64,000 nucleotides of DNA from Microvirga flavescens (GCF_003290125.1 NZ_QMKH01000001.1:930001-994000), one strand, 5' to 3'; counted from the stretch's first letter, positions 35,180 to 44,981 are shown. Numbers and translations are program-made. Notes: generated by a model from the letters alone, not told the origin.

Positions 35180-36217
35180 ATGTCCTCCGTAAAACAAACG
35201 ATCTTCATCACCTCGCCTCTGGAGCCGGAGCATGTCGCGCGCGTTCGCGCGGTGTCGCCCGAGGTGGAGGTGATCTACGAGCCCGATTGCCTGCCACCGA
35301 TCCGCTACATCGCCGATCATGACGGGCGCGAGGATTTCAGGCGCACGCCTGAGCAGGAAGAGCGCTGGCGCGCCGCTCTTGCGCGAGCAACGATCCTCTT
35401 CGACTTTCCTTCCGACGGCCTTGCCTCAGCGCCGAATGTGCGCTGGGTGCAGACCACGAGTTCCGGCGTCGGGCGGCGTGTCCATGCGCTCGGCCTTGCC
35501 GACAGCGATCTTCTGGTCACGACGGCGCGGGGCGTCCATGCGGATTCCCTCACCGAGTTCGTGTTCCTCGTCCTCCTCATGCACGCCAAGGACCTTCCGC
35601 GCCTTCAGAAGGATCAGGCGGAACGCCGGTGGGATCGCTATTGCTGCGGCGAGCTTGCCGGCAAGACGATAGCAGTCGTCGGCGCGGGGCAGATCGGCGC
35701 CAGGACCGGCACCATCGCCAAGGCCTTCGGCATGCGTGTTCTGGCTCTCGTCAATTCGCCCGCGCCGGAGCGGCGGGCCGAGCTTTCGGCTGATGACGTG
35801 TTCGGGCAAGATGATCTTCACAAGGTTCTTGGGGCTGCGGATTATGTCGTTCTCGCAACGCCCCACACCCCGCAGACCGACCGCATGATCGATGCGGCGG
35901 CCATTGCCGCGATGAAGCCGGGCGTTGTTCTCATCAATATCGCGCGCGGGCAGGTCGTCGATGAGCCCGCCATGATCGAGGCGCTCAAGCGCGGGCACAT
36001 CGGCTTTGCGGGCCTCGATGTGCAGGCTGTTGAACCCTTGCCGCTGGATTCGCCGCTCTGGTCCCTGCCGAACGTGCTGATCAGTCCGCATTCGGCCAGC
36101 ACCGCGCCGAGCGAGAATGGCAAGATCACCGATATTTTCTGCCGGAACCTGACGCACTATCTCGCGGGTGAGCTCGGCGCTATGGTCAACGTGCTCGACA
36201 AGAAGCGGATGTATTGA
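35180..36217 (+). CDS. D-2-hydroxyacid dehydrogenase family protein
   Basis: This 345-residue NAD(P)-dependent dehydrogenase belongs to the D-isomer 2-hydroxyacid family. The Rossmann motif is VVGAGQIGARTGTIAKAFGM. INIARGQVVDEPAMIEAL holds the substrate Arg, DVQAVEPLPLDSPLWSLPNV the Glu, and ISPHSASTAPSE the catalytic His. The N-terminal 100 residues are less conserved. I chose the ATG at 35180 with GGAGAG upstream; an earlier in-frame ATG at 35129 adds 17 residues that look like read-through. It may handle a 2-oxo acid formed downstream of the imported compound; the substrate is unknown. Confidence 0.87.
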   Translation: MSSVKQTIFITSPLEPEHVARVRAVSPEVEVIYEPDCLPPIRYIADHDGREDFRRTPEQEERWRAALARATILFDFPSDGLASAPNVRWVQTTSSGVGRRVHALGLADSDLLVTTARGVHADSLTEFVFLVLLMHAKDLPRLQKDQAERRWDRYCCGELAGKTIAVVGAGQIGARTGTIAKAFGMRVLALVNSPAPERRAELSADDVFGQDDLHKVLGAADYVVLATPHTPQTDRMIDAAAIAAMKPGVVLINIARGQVVDEPAMIEALKRGHIGFAGLDVQAVEPLPLDSPLWSLPNVLISPHSASTAPSENGKITDIFCRNLTHYLAGELGAMVNVLDKKRMY

Positions 36218-36259
36218 TCGCCGAGTCCGCCAGTGAGATAGAACCGGGAGATCCTCTTG

Positions 36260-37174
36260 ATGCTCACATCATCCGCCGCAGGCGTCTATGTCATCTGCCC
36301 CACGCCCTTCGATGCAGAGGGCCGCGTCGACTCAGCCTCGACCGACAACATGGTCGAGGCTTTTCTCGCGGCGGGTGCGACGGGGCTCACCATTCTCGGC
36401 ATCATGGGCGAAGCGCCCAAGCTCGCGGCTGACGAAGCACAGGCCTTTGCGCGCCAGGTGATCGCGAAGGTTGCCGGGCGCGTGCCGGTGATTGTGGGCG
36501 TTTCCGCCGCGGGCTTTGCCGCCATGTCCGGCCTCACCAGGCGCGTCATGGATGCTGGCGCGGCAGGCGTGATGATCGCGCCGCCTTCGAACCTGCGCAC
36601 GGACGATCAGATCGTTGGCTATTACGCGGACGCGACGGAGGCCATCGGCAAGGATGTTCCTTTTGTCATTCAGGATTATCCGTTGGTGACGAACGTCATC
36701 ATGACGCCGAAGGTCATCATGCGGATCATCGAGGACAATCCCTCTTGCGTCATGCTCAAGCATGAGGATTGGCCGGGGCTCGACAAGATCACGACGTTGA
36801 GAAAGGCGAATGCGGAAGGAAAGTCCCGCCGCGTGTCGATTCTATGCGGCAACGGCGGTATGTTCCTGAATTTCGAGATAGAGCGCGGGGCCGATGGCGC
36901 GATGACAGGCTATGCCTATCCAGAAATGCTCGTCGGCGTCGTCAACCTCATGAACGAGGGCCGCCGCAAGGAGGCGCATGATCTCTTCGACCGGCACCTG
37001 CCGCTGGTGCGTTATGAGACCCAGCCCAATCTCGGCCTTGCGGTGCGCAAATACGTGTTGAGGAAACGTGGCATCATCGCGTCCGAGACCTTGCGCAAGC
37101 CGGGGCCGAAGCTGACACCTGAGACGGTCGCGGACATCGACTGGATGATGGCGCGCATCGAGCGCGGCGCTTAA
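36260..37174 (+). CDS. DapA/NAL-superfamily aldolase or lyase
   Basis: This 304-residue TIM-barrel protein belongs to the dihydrodipicolinate synthase/N-acetylneuraminate lyase superfamily. GVYVICPTPFDAEGRVD is the usual start. VIQDYPLVTNV holds the active-site Tyr and CVMLKHEDWPG the Schiff-base Lys. True DapA has GTTGE; here the equivalent is ILGIMGEAPKL, so the two threonines that bind pyruvate substrate are gone. It is thus more likely a sugar-acid or hydroxy-oxo-acid aldolase or lyase than DapA. The ATG at 36260 is preferred to the adjoining TTG. Confidence 0.83.
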   Translation: MLTSSAAGVYVICPTPFDAEGRVDSASTDNMVEAFLAAGATGLTILGIMGEAPKLAADEAQAFARQVIAKVAGRVPVIVGVSAAGFAAMSGLTRRVMDAGAAGVMIAPPSNLRTDDQIVGYYADATEAIGKDVPFVIQDYPLVTNVIMTPKVIMRIIEDNPSCVMLKHEDWPGLDKITTLRKANAEGKSRRVSILCGNGGMFLNFEIERGADGAMTGYAYPEMLVGVVNLMNEGRRKEAHDLFDRHLPLVRYETQPNLGLAVRKYVLRKRGIIASETLRKPGPKLTPETVADIDWMMARIERGA

Positions 37175-37252
37175 ATGCCGCCGGGGTCGGGTTGCAATTA
37201 TATAGCGTAGCCGTATCGTGGGAAGCCCGCCTAAACTCTCAAGCGAAGAATC

Positions 37253-38779
37253 ATGATCGACAATCCGGCCCTTGCCGCCCTCCACGAGCGCGTTGCCACC
37301 ATCAACGATGTCCTGAACGCCGCCTCCCTGCTGACATGGGATTCGCGCACCATGATGCCTGCAGGCGGTGCGGAAACCCGCGGTCACCAGATCGCCACCC
37401 TGACCCGGCTGGCGCGGGACATTCTGCTTGCGCCGGAAACGGAGAGGGCGCTCGAAGCGGCCGAGCGCGCGGTTCAATCCGCGCCCGAGGACAGCGCCGC
37501 GCGCAGGGCCGTCGCGCAGACTCGCGCCGCTCTCGATCACCACAACCGTATCCCGGCTGCGCTCATTCAGGAGCGCGTGGCGCTTCGCACCACCGCGCAG
37601 GCAGCCTGGATCGAGGCGCGCGCGAAGTCCGATTTCTCGATCTTCGCCCCCTTCCTCGAGAAGACGATCACTCTTGCGCACGCCTATGCCGATACGGTCG
37701 GCTTCGCCGAGCATCCGTATGATGCGATGGTCGCCGTCTATGAGCCGACCGAGACAGCGGCAAGCCTGAAAACCTTCTTCGCTGAGCTGCGGGCCGGGTT
37801 GAAGCCGATCCTCGACAAGGCCCGCGCGCGCCCTGCGCCGCGTTCCGACTTTCTGTTCCGGGACTATCCGGAGGATGGGCAACGGGCCTTCGGCGAGTTC
37901 GTTGCGGGCAGGCTTGGCTACGATTTCACGCGCGGGCGTCTCGACAAGACCGTACACCCCTTTGAGGTCTCGTTCACGCGCAACGACGTGCGGATTACCA
38001 CGCGCTACCGGCGTGATTACCTGCCTGGTTCGATCTTTGCGACGGCCCACGAGACGGGCCATGCGCTCTATGAGCAGGGCGGCGACCCCGCTTTCGTCCG
38101 CACGACGCTGGCCACCGATCTCATCGGCCTTTATGCGGTGAACGGCACGAGCCTTGGAACGCATGAATCCCAGTCGCGGCTGATGGAAAACCATGTCACC
38201 CGCAGCCGCACGTTCTGGCAGCTTCACTTCCCTGATCTGCAGCGACATTTCCCGGCTCAGCTCGGTGATGTGAACGCGGAGGAATTCTACCGCGCCGTCA
38301 CGCGGGTCGAGCCGGGCTTCATCCGCGTCGATGCCGATGAGCTGACCTATGATTTCCATATCATGCTGCGCGTCGAGCTCGAGAACGCGCTGATGGACGG
38401 CTCATTGAAGGTGGGCGATCTTCCGAGAGCCTGGAACGAGGCGATCAAGCGGGATTTCGATCTCACCGTGCCCGACGACGCGCATGGCGTCTTGCAGGAT
38501 GTGCATTGGGCCACCGGATACATGGGGTCGTTTGCGAGCTACACCATCGGTAACGTCATGGCGGCACAGGTCATGGAAACGTTGCGCGCGCAGGACAAGG
38601 ACCTGCACAGCGCCATCGAGGGCGGCGACTATGCGCGGCTCAATGATGCTCTCGGGGAAAAGATCTGGCGGCATGGCCGCCGCTTCAGGCGCCAGGAGCT
38701 TCTCGCGAACGTGACAGGGCGCAGCCTGGAGGTGGCCCCCTATCTGCGTTATCTCGAAGCGAAATACGTTCAAGCATAA
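37253..38779 (+). CDS. M32-family carboxypeptidase (Taq type)
   Basis: This zinc metallocarboxypeptidase has 508 residues, the usual length for M32. It removes C-terminal residues from peptides in the cytosol. AHETGHALYEQGGDP contains the HExxH motif (His266, Glu267, His270), and GTHESQSRLMENH supplies the third ligand. TTRYRRDYLPGSIFATAHE and TYDFHIMLRVELENALMDG are further M32 blocks. It starts 78 bases after the DapA-like gene and has no obvious link to the polyamine genes. It may be an independent unit. Confidence 0.94.
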   Translation: MIDNPALAALHERVATINDVLNAASLLTWDSRTMMPAGGAETRGHQIATLTRLARDILLAPETERALEAAERAVQSAPEDSAARRAVAQTRAALDHHNRIPAALIQERVALRTTAQAAWIEARAKSDFSIFAPFLEKTITLAHAYADTVGFAEHPYDAMVAVYEPTETAASLKTFFAELRAGLKPILDKARARPAPRSDFLFRDYPEDGQRAFGEFVAGRLGYDFTRGRLDKTVHPFEVSFTRNDVRITTRYRRDYLPGSIFATAHETGHALYEQGGDPAFVRTTLATDLIGLYAVNGTSLGTHESQSRLMENHVTRSRTFWQLHFPDLQRHFPAQLGDVNAEEFYRAVTRVEPGFIRVDADELTYDFHIMLRVELENALMDGSLKVGDLPRAWNEAIKRDFDLTVPDDAHGVLQDVHWATGYMGSFASYTIGNVMAAQVMETLRAQDKDLHSAIEGGDYARLNDALGEKIWRHGRRFRRQELLANVTGRSLEVAPYLRYLEAKYVQA

Positions 38780-38901
38780 GCGGGAAATCCCGGCATTTCG
38801 CGTTCAGCTTGTTTTCGTGCGATAAGCCGGCGAGTTTCATGCAGCCGGCTCACTGCGCTGTGCACGGAAACACGACGTCGGAACCATTTTAAGAGTCAGT
38901 T

Positions 38902-39684
38902 ATGACGACTTCCCGTCCCTCGAACGCCGCTCAGCTCGCTTCGCCCTCCTACCGGCTTGCCGCCCTCGATCAGGATTTCCTGTTGGGCGATACGATGCGG
39001 GGCGTGCGTTTTCAGCTTGAATACGCGAAGGCCGAGGAAGCGTTGCGGGCCTGGGGCGTGCGCACCACCATCGTCGTCTTCGGCAGCGCCCGCGTGCGTG
39101 AAGGCGGGCCGGGCCGCGAGGCGTTCTGGTATGAGCAGGCGCGCCTTTTCGGGCGCATCGCTTCGGAACGCGGTGGGGCGCTCACGGCCAACGGCAATCT
39201 TCGCGACAACGTCATCGCCACCGGTGGCGGCCCGGGCATCATGGAGGCGGCCAACCGCGGCGCGTGCGATGCCGGCGCTCCTTCCGTCGGTTTCAACATC
39301 ACGCTGCCGCATGAGCAGGAACCCAATGCCTATTCGACGCCGGAGCTGACCTTCCGCTTCCACTACTTCGCCATGCGCAAGATGCACCTTGCCATGCGTG
39401 CGAGCGCCCTCGTGGTGTTTCCCGGCGGATTCGGCACTCTCGACGAGTTGTTCGAAATCCTGACCCTGCGCCAGACCCAGAAGGCTCCACCCTTGCCGAT
39501 CGTTCTGTTCGACAAGGCCTATTGGACATCCGTCCTGAACTTCGAGGCGCTGATCGAACACGGCATGATTACCGCATCCGATCTCAACCTCTTCGCCTTC
39601 GCGGGAAGTGCGGAGGACATCTGGGAGCGGCTTCTTGCCTACGACCTGTTGTCGTACACGAACGGACGAGAAGAGCTGAAATAG
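38902..39684 (+). CDS. LOG-family protein (cytokinin riboside phosphate hydrolase-like)
   Basis: This 260-residue Rossmann-like protein belongs to the LOG (lysine-decarboxylase-like) family, whose characterised members remove ribose phosphate from nucleoside monophosphates. TIVVFGSARVREGGPG is the first strand-loop, ATGGGPGIMEAANRGA and VVFPGGFGTLDELFEILTLR the signature, with PGGxGTxxE fully present. An N-terminal extension of about 50 residues resembles the larger LOG subgroup rather than the short plant-type enzyme. It converges on a beta-CASP nuclease gene, leaving 15 bases. Confidence 0.88.
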   Translation: MTTSRPSNAAQLASPSYRLAALDQDFLLGDTMRGVRFQLEYAKAEEALRAWGVRTTIVVFGSARVREGGPGREAFWYEQARLFGRIASERGGALTANGNLRDNVIATGGGPGIMEAANRGACDAGAPSVGFNITLPHEQEPNAYSTPELTFRFHYFAMRKMHLAMRASALVVFPGGFGTLDELFEILTLRQTQKAPPLPIVLFDKAYWTSVLNFEALIEHGMITASDLNLFAFAGSAEDIWERLLAYDLLSYTNGREELK

Positions 39685-39699
39685 AGAGGGCGCACCTCC

Positions 39700-41289
39700 C
39701 TATTGCTCCTCCTCCAGCGCACGGCGCAGGCGGCGAATGACGACGGCGCGGGCTTTCGCGTCCGCCGTCTTTTCAAGCGCCTCGTTGATATCGAGAACGA
39801 GCTTCGAATATTCGTTGTGCCAATCGCGTCGCCCCGTGATGGCGGGTTCGAGGCGCGGTGTCGTGGGCGCGATGAGCGTGGCCTTCTCGCGGGACAACTC
39901 GTAAGCCTCGTCGATCTCGGGTGTGAAAACCCGCTCGTCGGGCATAATCCCGTGCAGCGCGTTGCGAAAGGCATCCATCGCAAGCTCTTCGCCGTGGACG
40001 AGAAACAGGCCGCGCTGCACCGGAAGGCGCTTTTGCAGCCAGGCCTTCAACTCCGGTTCGTCCGCATGGCCTGAATAGATGTCGAGGGTGCGGATGCGCG
40101 CGCGGACTCTCACCTCTTCGCCGTGAATGCGAACGCGCGAGGCCCCCTCCTGCAGAATGCGGCCGAGCGTCCCCTGTGCCTGGAAGCCGACGAGAAGAAC
40201 CGTCGCCTCGTCGCGCCACAGCCAAGCCTTGAGGTGATGACGAATGCGTCCCGCTTCGCACATTCCGCTCGCTGCGATGATGATGTGGAAGCTGTGAATG
40301 CGGTCGATGGCTTTGCTCTGTTCCACGCTCTCGGTGAAGCGCACCATGTGGGATTCAAGGGCGTCCACCAGCTCCTTGCCGTTTTCCAGTTCGTGCGCGT
40401 GACGCCGGAAGATCTCGGAGGCTTTCGTCGCCAAGGGGGAGTCGATGAAGATCGGTGCGCTTGGAATTTCACCGACCACCATCAGCCCGACGAGGTCGAC
40501 CATAAGTTCCTGCGTGCGCTCGACGGCAAAGGACGGAATGAGCAGAACACCATTGGGGCGGATGGCAGCCTTTACTTCGTCGCGCAGCATCATACGTCGA
40601 TGCTCGGGTGTCGTATCCGTGCGGTCGGTGTCGCCGTAGGTCGATTCCATGACGAGATAGTCGCAACCCTGCGGCCCTTCGGGATCGAACTGCAGAAGCT
40701 TGTGCTCGGGGCCGATATCGCCGGAGAACAAAAGCCGGATCGGCTCCTGCCCGGAATCCGGTGTCGCTTCGATCTCGATGGACGACGAGCCGAGAAGATG
40801 ACCGGCATTCCAATAACGTGCGCGAAAGCCCGGCGCGACGTTCTGCCAGGTGTCGTAGCGGACCGAGCGGAACTGCGTGAGGCAGGCCACAGCATCTTCC
40901 GCCGTGTAGATCGGCGTCACTTCCGGCCGCCCGCGCCGCACGTTGCGGCGGTTCAACTGCTCGACTTCGAGCTCCTGGATATGCCCCGAATCCGGCAGCA
41001 TCACTGAAGCGAGATCCGTCGTGGCTGCTGTCGCGTAGATGGGCCCCGTGAAACCGCCTTTGACGAGCTTGGGGATCAGGCCGCTATGGTCGATATGCGC
41101 ATGCGTGAGGCACAGCGCATCGATGTCCGAGAGCTTGAAAGGGAAGGGCCGGTAGTTGAGTTCCCGCTCTGATTTGGAACCTTGGAACATGCCGCAATCG
41201 ATAAGAATGCGGGCCGTGCTGGTTTCAAGCAGGAAGCATGAGCCTGTGACGGTGCGGGCTGCTCCGTGAAAATGGAGACGTAAGGACAA
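39700..41289 (-). CDS. Metallo-beta-lactamase fold, beta-CASP and RMMBL-domain exonuclease-like protein
   Basis: This is a 529-residue protein of the beta-CASP RNase family. LTHAHIDHSGLIPKLV is the metal-binding HxHxDH motif, GHLLGSSSIEIEAT the next His, and FSGDIGPEHKLL the Asp. ASGMCEAGRIRHHLKAWLW with ILIDCGMFQGS is the family layout, and YSGHADEPELKAWLQK is the C-terminal RMMBL motif. The likely activity is processing of RNA. The chosen start is a TTG at 41289 with GGAG eight bases upstream, which gives the usual MSLRLHFHGAARTVTGS. A GTG at 41313 would add eight residues. Confidence 0.9.
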   Translation of the reverse strand: MSLRLHFHGAARTVTGSCFLLETSTARILIDCGMFQGSKSERELNYRPFPFKLSDIDALCLTHAHIDHSGLIPKLVKGGFTGPIYATAATTDLASVMLPDSGHIQELEVEQLNRRNVRRGRPEVTPIYTAEDAVACLTQFRSVRYDTWQNVAPGFRARYWNAGHLLGSSSIEIEATPDSGQEPIRLLFSGDIGPEHKLLQFDPEGPQGCDYLVMESTYGDTDRTDTTPEHRRMMLRDEVKAAIRPNGVLLIPSFAVERTQELMVDLVGLMVVGEIPSAPIFIDSPLATKASEIFRRHAHELENGKELVDALESHMVRFTESVEQSKAIDRIHSFHIIIAASGMCEAGRIRHHLKAWLWRDEATVLLVGFQAQGTLGRILQEGASRVRIHGEEVRVRARIRTLDIYSGHADEPELKAWLQKRLPVQRGLFLVHGEELAMDAFRNALHGIMPDERVFTPEIDEAYELSREKATLIAPTTPRLEPAITGRRDWHNEYSKLVLDINEALEKTADAKARAVVIRRLRRALEEEQ

Positions 41290-41359
41290 AGCGATCCACT
41301 CCAGATACGACACGGGTGTCTAAAAGATCACCAATGCCCTCCGGCGTCGAGGGGAAACC

Positions 41360-41827
41360 TCATCCCTTCGAGGGGGCAGGAAGCGCGTAGGCCGTCGTGG
41401 ACTTGATGCGCTGCATGGCGAAACGCGACGTGACGTTTTTCAACGGGATCTCGTCGATGAGGCGCTTGTAGAACTGATCGTAGGCGGCCATGTCGGCCAC
41501 CACGACGCGCAGCATGTAATCCACATCGCCCGCCATACGGTAGAACTCCATCACCTCCGGCATGGCGGCGACGAATTGCGCGAACCGTTCCAGCCACGCG
41601 CCGGAATGGTCCGCCGTTTCTATGGAGACGAACACCGTTAGGCCGAGGCCGATCTTCTCCGGCGAGACGAGCGCAACGCGCTTCTCGATGACGCCGGTGG
41701 CCTCCAGGCGCTGGATTCGCTTCCAGCAGGGCGTCTGCGACAGCCCTACCCGGTCGGCGAGCTCGGCAATGGATATGCTGGAATCAGTTTGCAGCGCGCC
41801 GAGGATCTTGATGTCGATAGCATCCAT
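41360..41827 (-). CDS. Lrp/AsnC-family regulator
   Basis: This is a 155-residue transcription regulator of the feast/famine family. MDAIDIKILGALQTDSSISI and ELADRVGLSQTPCWKRIQRL form the winged helix, and the C-terminal RAM domain includes MPEVMEFYRMAGDVDYMLRV, the amino-acid-binding block. It is divergent from a sulfonate-type ABC importer, with 168 AT-rich bases between the starts. It could control that importer or be autoregulated. The amino-acid effector is unknown. Confidence 0.88.
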   Translation of the reverse strand: MDAIDIKILGALQTDSSISIAELADRVGLSQTPCWKRIQRLEATGVIEKRVALVSPEKIGLGLTVFVSIETADHSGAWLERFAQFVAAMPEVMEFYRMAGDVDYMLRVVVADMAAYDQFYKRLIDEIPLKNVTSRFAMQRIKSTTAYALPAPSKG

Positions 41828-41881
41828 TTATCTTTTTCTCCGGGAAAAGAGAGGGCAGTTCTTCATTTGATCAGATATGGA

Positions 41882-41898
41882 GAATAAATTTCTTATTC
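41882..41898. promoter_or_regulatory. AT-rich inverted repeat in the Lrp/importer gap
   Basis: GAATAA and TTATTC form a 6-bp inverted repeat with the spacer ATTTC, within a strongly AT-rich stretch (about 41825-41945). Lrp-type proteins favour such sites. It may be part of the promoter and operator shared by the divergent genes. Confidence 0.4.
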
Positions 41899-41995
41899 AT
41901 CTTTGTCTCTTGCATTCAGATAGAAAATTCTTTTCCTAATCTGTCAACAGGCGTCTTCTCCGCACAGGGTGACGCCGTGGCAGGAGATGAAAATC

Positions 41996-43021
41996 ATGGA
42001 TCGTCGTCGCTTTCTCGCCGGTACGGGCGCCCTCGCTCTTGCCGGGTCATTCCAGTCGCGGGCCTTCGCGCAAGGAGCCGTGCAGGCCCGGGTCGGCGTC
42101 ATTCCGGTCATTGGCGCATCGCCGATTTTCGTGGCGGACAAGGAGGGGTGGCTCAAGGAGAAGGGCGTCGAACTCTCCTTCACCACGTTCGAATCCGGCC
42201 CGAACATGATTCAGGCGGTCGCGTCCGGCACCATCGATGTCTATGTGGCCGGTGTCGCGCCCCTGGCCGTTGCGCGCTCCAAGGGTGTCGATGTGCGCGT
42301 GGTGGCAGCGACAGCGACGGCCGAGAACGTTTTCGTGGCAACGCCGAAACTCGCGAAGTACTTCACGCCCGGCACCGCACATGCTGCGGCTTTCAAGGCC
42401 TACCGCGCCGCCGAAGGAAAGCCCGCGCGGCTTGCGACCCAGCCCGCAGGCTCGGTGCCGAACACCACGCTGCAATACTGGCTGTGGGAAGTTGTGAAGG
42501 CTGACAAGGCCGATGTGGAAATCGTCACGATGGGCATCGATGCGACGCAGCAGGCGGTTCTCGCCGGCGCCGTCGAGGGCGCTTCGATCCGCGAGCCCGC
42601 TGTCACCATCGTCCAGGGCCGCAATCCGGAGATCAAGCTGATCGCGCTCGGCGATGAGATGTTTCCCGGTCAGCCCGGCACGGTCGTTGCGGTATCCGGC
42701 GCGTTTCTGACGAAGAACCCGGAGGCCGTGCAGGCTCTCGTCAACGGTCTCGTGCGTGCTGCCGAACTCATCGCCAAGACACCGGACCGCGCTGTCGCAC
42801 CCATCGAGGCCGCGCTCGGCAAGGGCATCATCGACAGTGCGACGATCCGCAAGGCGCTGTCGTCCCCGGCAACGAAGTTCCTCATCGATCCGCGCGCCAT
42901 TGTCGAACCCGCCCGCGTCATGCAGGCCTACCAGGTCAAGCTTGGCTCGCTCGAGAAGGAGTTGCCGTTCGAGGGCCTGTTCGAGCCGAAGTTCTTCGAG
43001 CGCGCGGCCAAGGGTCCTTAA
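41996..43021 (+). CDS. Sulfonate/nitrate/taurine-type ABC importer substrate-binding protein
   Basis: This is a periplasmic binding protein of 341 residues in the NMT1/SsuA-like group. The start MDRRRFLAGTGALALAGSFQ carries a twin-arginine signal, so it is probably exported folded by Tat. GVIPVIGASPIFVADKEGWL is the SsuA-like opening, followed by GPNMIQAVASGTIDVYVAGV. The ATG at 41996 has AGGAG nine bases upstream; two earlier in-frame ATG codons have poor spacing. It heads a three-gene importer with permease and ATPase. Ligands of this class include aliphatic sulfonates, nitrate, thiamine precursors and aromatic acids. No TauD or SsuD is nearby to settle it. Confidence 0.87.
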   Translation: MDRRRFLAGTGALALAGSFQSRAFAQGAVQARVGVIPVIGASPIFVADKEGWLKEKGVELSFTTFESGPNMIQAVASGTIDVYVAGVAPLAVARSKGVDVRVVAATATAENVFVATPKLAKYFTPGTAHAAAFKAYRAAEGKPARLATQPAGSVPNTTLQYWLWEVVKADKADVEIVTMGIDATQQAVLAGAVEGASIREPAVTIVQGRNPEIKLIALGDEMFPGQPGTVVAVSGAFLTKNPEAVQALVNGLVRAAELIAKTPDRAVAPIEAALGKGIIDSATIRKALSSPATKFLIDPRAIVEPARVMQAYQVKLGSLEKELPFEGLFEPKFFERAAKGP

Positions 43022-43029
43022 AGCCCGCT

Positions 43030-43773
43030 ATGCGTTCCCTTCTTCTTTCGCTGGCGGGCCTCGTCGCGTTCCTGCTGTTGTGGGAGGCCGTGCCGAGGCT
43101 CGGCCTCGTCAATCCCGCCATGCTGCCGGGGCCGAGCTCCATCCCCGCCGCCTTCTGGAAGGAAGCGGCGAGCGGTGCGTGGCTGCAGGCCGTCGCGAGT
43201 TCGCTATCGCATTACGTTCTGGGGCTCGGCGTCGGTGCGGCACTCGGCATTGCGCTCGGCATCGTCACGGGCATGTATCGCGGAGCCGAGCATTTCACCG
43301 CATGGATCGTACGCGTGCTGCGCCCGGTTCCGGGCCTCGCTTGGGTGCCGTTCGCGATCTTGTGGTTCGGGGTGGATGCCAAGGCGGCGGTGTTCATCAT
43401 CGCGATGGGCGTGTTCTGGATCGTCTATTTCGCCGCGCATGGTGCGATCCGTTCGGTGGATCGCGATCTCATCGAGGTCGCGGATGCTTTCGGCTTTCGC
43501 TCCGGTCCGCAACGGCTTGCGAAGATCCTTCTTCCCGCCGCGACGCCGGGCATTCTGGTGGGCCTGCGCACCGCGCTCGGGCAGGCCTGGATGGCGGTCG
43601 TCGCTGCCGAGATCTTCGGCGTGTCCGGCCTTGGTCAGCGCATGATGCAGGCCTCCAGCCTTCTCGCGACCGATGTAGTGGTGGTCTACATGCTCACGAT
43701 GGCCGCGCTCTACGGCTTTCTCGATACCGCCTTCGTGGCGCTGCAAGGATGGCTTCTGCGATGGAAAGCGTGA
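43030..43773 (+). CDS. Sulfonate-type ABC importer permease
   Basis: This permease has 247 residues and five to six helices, as in SsuC and Tau[21 protein letters not shown] is the first helix, [20 protein letters not shown] the EAA loop, and [20 protein letters not shown] the block found across SsuC-type permeases. It starts eight bases after the binding-protein stop. Its end overlaps the ATPase gene by 13 bases at the preferred ATPase start. Confidence 0.92.
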   Translation: MRSLLLSLAGLVAFLLLWEAVPRLGLVNPAMLPGPSSIPAAFWKEAASGAWLQAVASSLSHYVLGLGVGAALGIALGIVTGMYRGAEHFTAWIVRVLRPVPGLAWVPFAILWFGVDAKAAVFIIAMGVFWIVYFAAHGAIRSVDRDLIEVADAFGFRSGPQRLAKILLPAATPGILVGLRTALGQAWMAVVAAEIFGVSGLGQRMMQASSLLATDVVVVYMLTMAALYGFLDTAFVALQGWLLRWKA

Positions 43774-44528
43774 TCGAGATCAAGGATCTCTCGCTTGCTT
43801 TCGAGCGGGACGGGCAGCGCACCACCGTGCTTGATCGCCTGAACCTGAATGTCGCGCGCGGCGAGTTTCTGGCGATTGTCGGTCCTTCGGGCGTCGGCAA
43901 ATCCACGTTGCTGCGCGTTCTGGCCGGGCTTGCGACACCAGATGCCGGCAGCGCGCGGATCATCGCGGCGGATTCGAGCAAGCGGCCTGTCGCCCTGGTG
44001 TTTCAGGATTCGCGCCTGCTTCCGTGGCGGCGTGTCATTTCCAATGTCGGCTTCGGCCTCGAGAACGGGCGCATCTCGCGGCAGGAGCGTCAGCGCAGGG
44101 CGCAGGCCGCGCTCGATTTCGTGGGCCTCGGCGCGCTCGCGCAGCGTTGGCCGCATCAACTCTCCGGCGGGCAGCGCCAGCGCGTTTCGCTGGCGCGGGC
44201 GCTCGCGGTGGAGCCTGAGGTTCTGTTGATGGACGAGCCCTTCTCCGCGCTCGACGCCATCACGCGCGAGAGCTTGCAGGACGAGCTTGTGCGCGTCTGG
44301 CAGGCGACGGGAAAGACGGTGCTGTTCGTCACGCACGATATCGACGAGGCGACTTACCTCGCCGACCGTGTCGTGGTGCTGTCGGGCTCGCCGGGGCGCA
44401 TCATCGCCGAACATCGCATCGAGAGCCCAAGGCCGCGTCATCGGCAGGATGCCGCGCTCTCAGGTGCAGCGAAAGCCCTGCGCTCCGGCCTGGCGTCCGA
44501 TGTCGCAAGCGACGGCGGATTGATCTAG
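43761..44528 (+). CDS. Sulfonate-type ABC importer ATP-binding subunit
   Basis: This ATPase has 255 residues. [17 protein letters not shown] is Walker [15 protein letters not shown] the Q-loop with the LLPW block typical of SsuB and Tau[17 protein letters not shown] the signature, [13 protein letters not shown]alker B and [16 protein letters not shown] the H-loop. It has no C-terminal TOBE domain, again as in SsuB. The start at 43761 has AGGATGG upstream; an ATG at 43749 is also in frame and would add four residues. It converges on the OsmC gene with only 6 bases between. Confidence 0.92.
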   Translation: MESVIEIKDLSLAFERDGQRTTVLDRLNLNVARGEFLAIVGPSGVGKSTLLRVLAGLATPDAGSARIIAADSSKRPVALVFQDSRLLPWRRVISNVGFGLENGRISRQERQRRAQAALDFVGLGALAQRWPHQLSGGQRQRVSLARALAVEPEVLLMDEPFSALDAITRESLQDELVRVWQATGKTVLFVTHDIDEATYLADRVVVLSGSPGRIIAEHRIESPRPRHRQDAALSGAAKALRSGLASDVASDGGLI

Positions 44529-44534
44529 CGGGGC

Positions 44535-44981
44535 TTATGCCGTTGACGGCGTTTCCGTTCCGGCCGCCTCGTCCACCACCGTCCAGCTATGTGTGATCTT
44601 GGCGGTCGCGCCGAGCATGATCGAGGCGGAGCAATATTTCTCCTTCGAGAGATTGATCGCCCGCTCCACCTTGTCCGCAGAGAGGTCACGGCCTGTGACG
44701 CGATAGTCGAGATGGATCTTGGTGAAGACCTTCGGATCCGTCTCCGCCCGCTCTGACGAGATGTCGATCACGCAGTCGGTCACCGATTCGCGGCCACGCC
44801 GCAGGATCTGCACCACATCGAAGGCCGTGCACCCGCCAAGGCCGAGCAACAGCATCTCCATCGGGCGGATGCCGATGTTGCGGCCGCCATATTCCGGCGC
44901 GCCATCCATGACGATCCCGTGCCCGCTTCCCGATTCGCCGAGAAAAGCCATGCCGTCGATCAGTTTCACGCGCGCTTTCAT
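44535..44981 (-). CDS. OsmC-family peroxidase-like protein
   Basis: This 148-residue OsmC/Ohr-family protein has two redox cysteines, one in LGLGGCTAFDVVQIL (near residue 51) and one in LSKEKYCSASIMLG (near 117). Members reduce organic or lipid peroxides, while the YhfA-like branch to which this is closest has less defined function. GRNIGIRPMEMLLLGLG and DYRVTGRDLSADKVERAI support that branch. It stands alone on the minus strand, diverging from the glycosidase gene. Confidence 0.9.
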   Translation of the reverse strand: MKARVKLIDGMAFLGESGSGHGIVMDGAPEYGGRNIGIRPMEMLLLGLGGCTAFDVVQILRRGRESVTDCVIDISSERAETDPKVFTKIHLDYRVTGRDLSADKVERAINLSKEKYCSASIMLGATAKITHSWTVVDEAAGTETPSTA

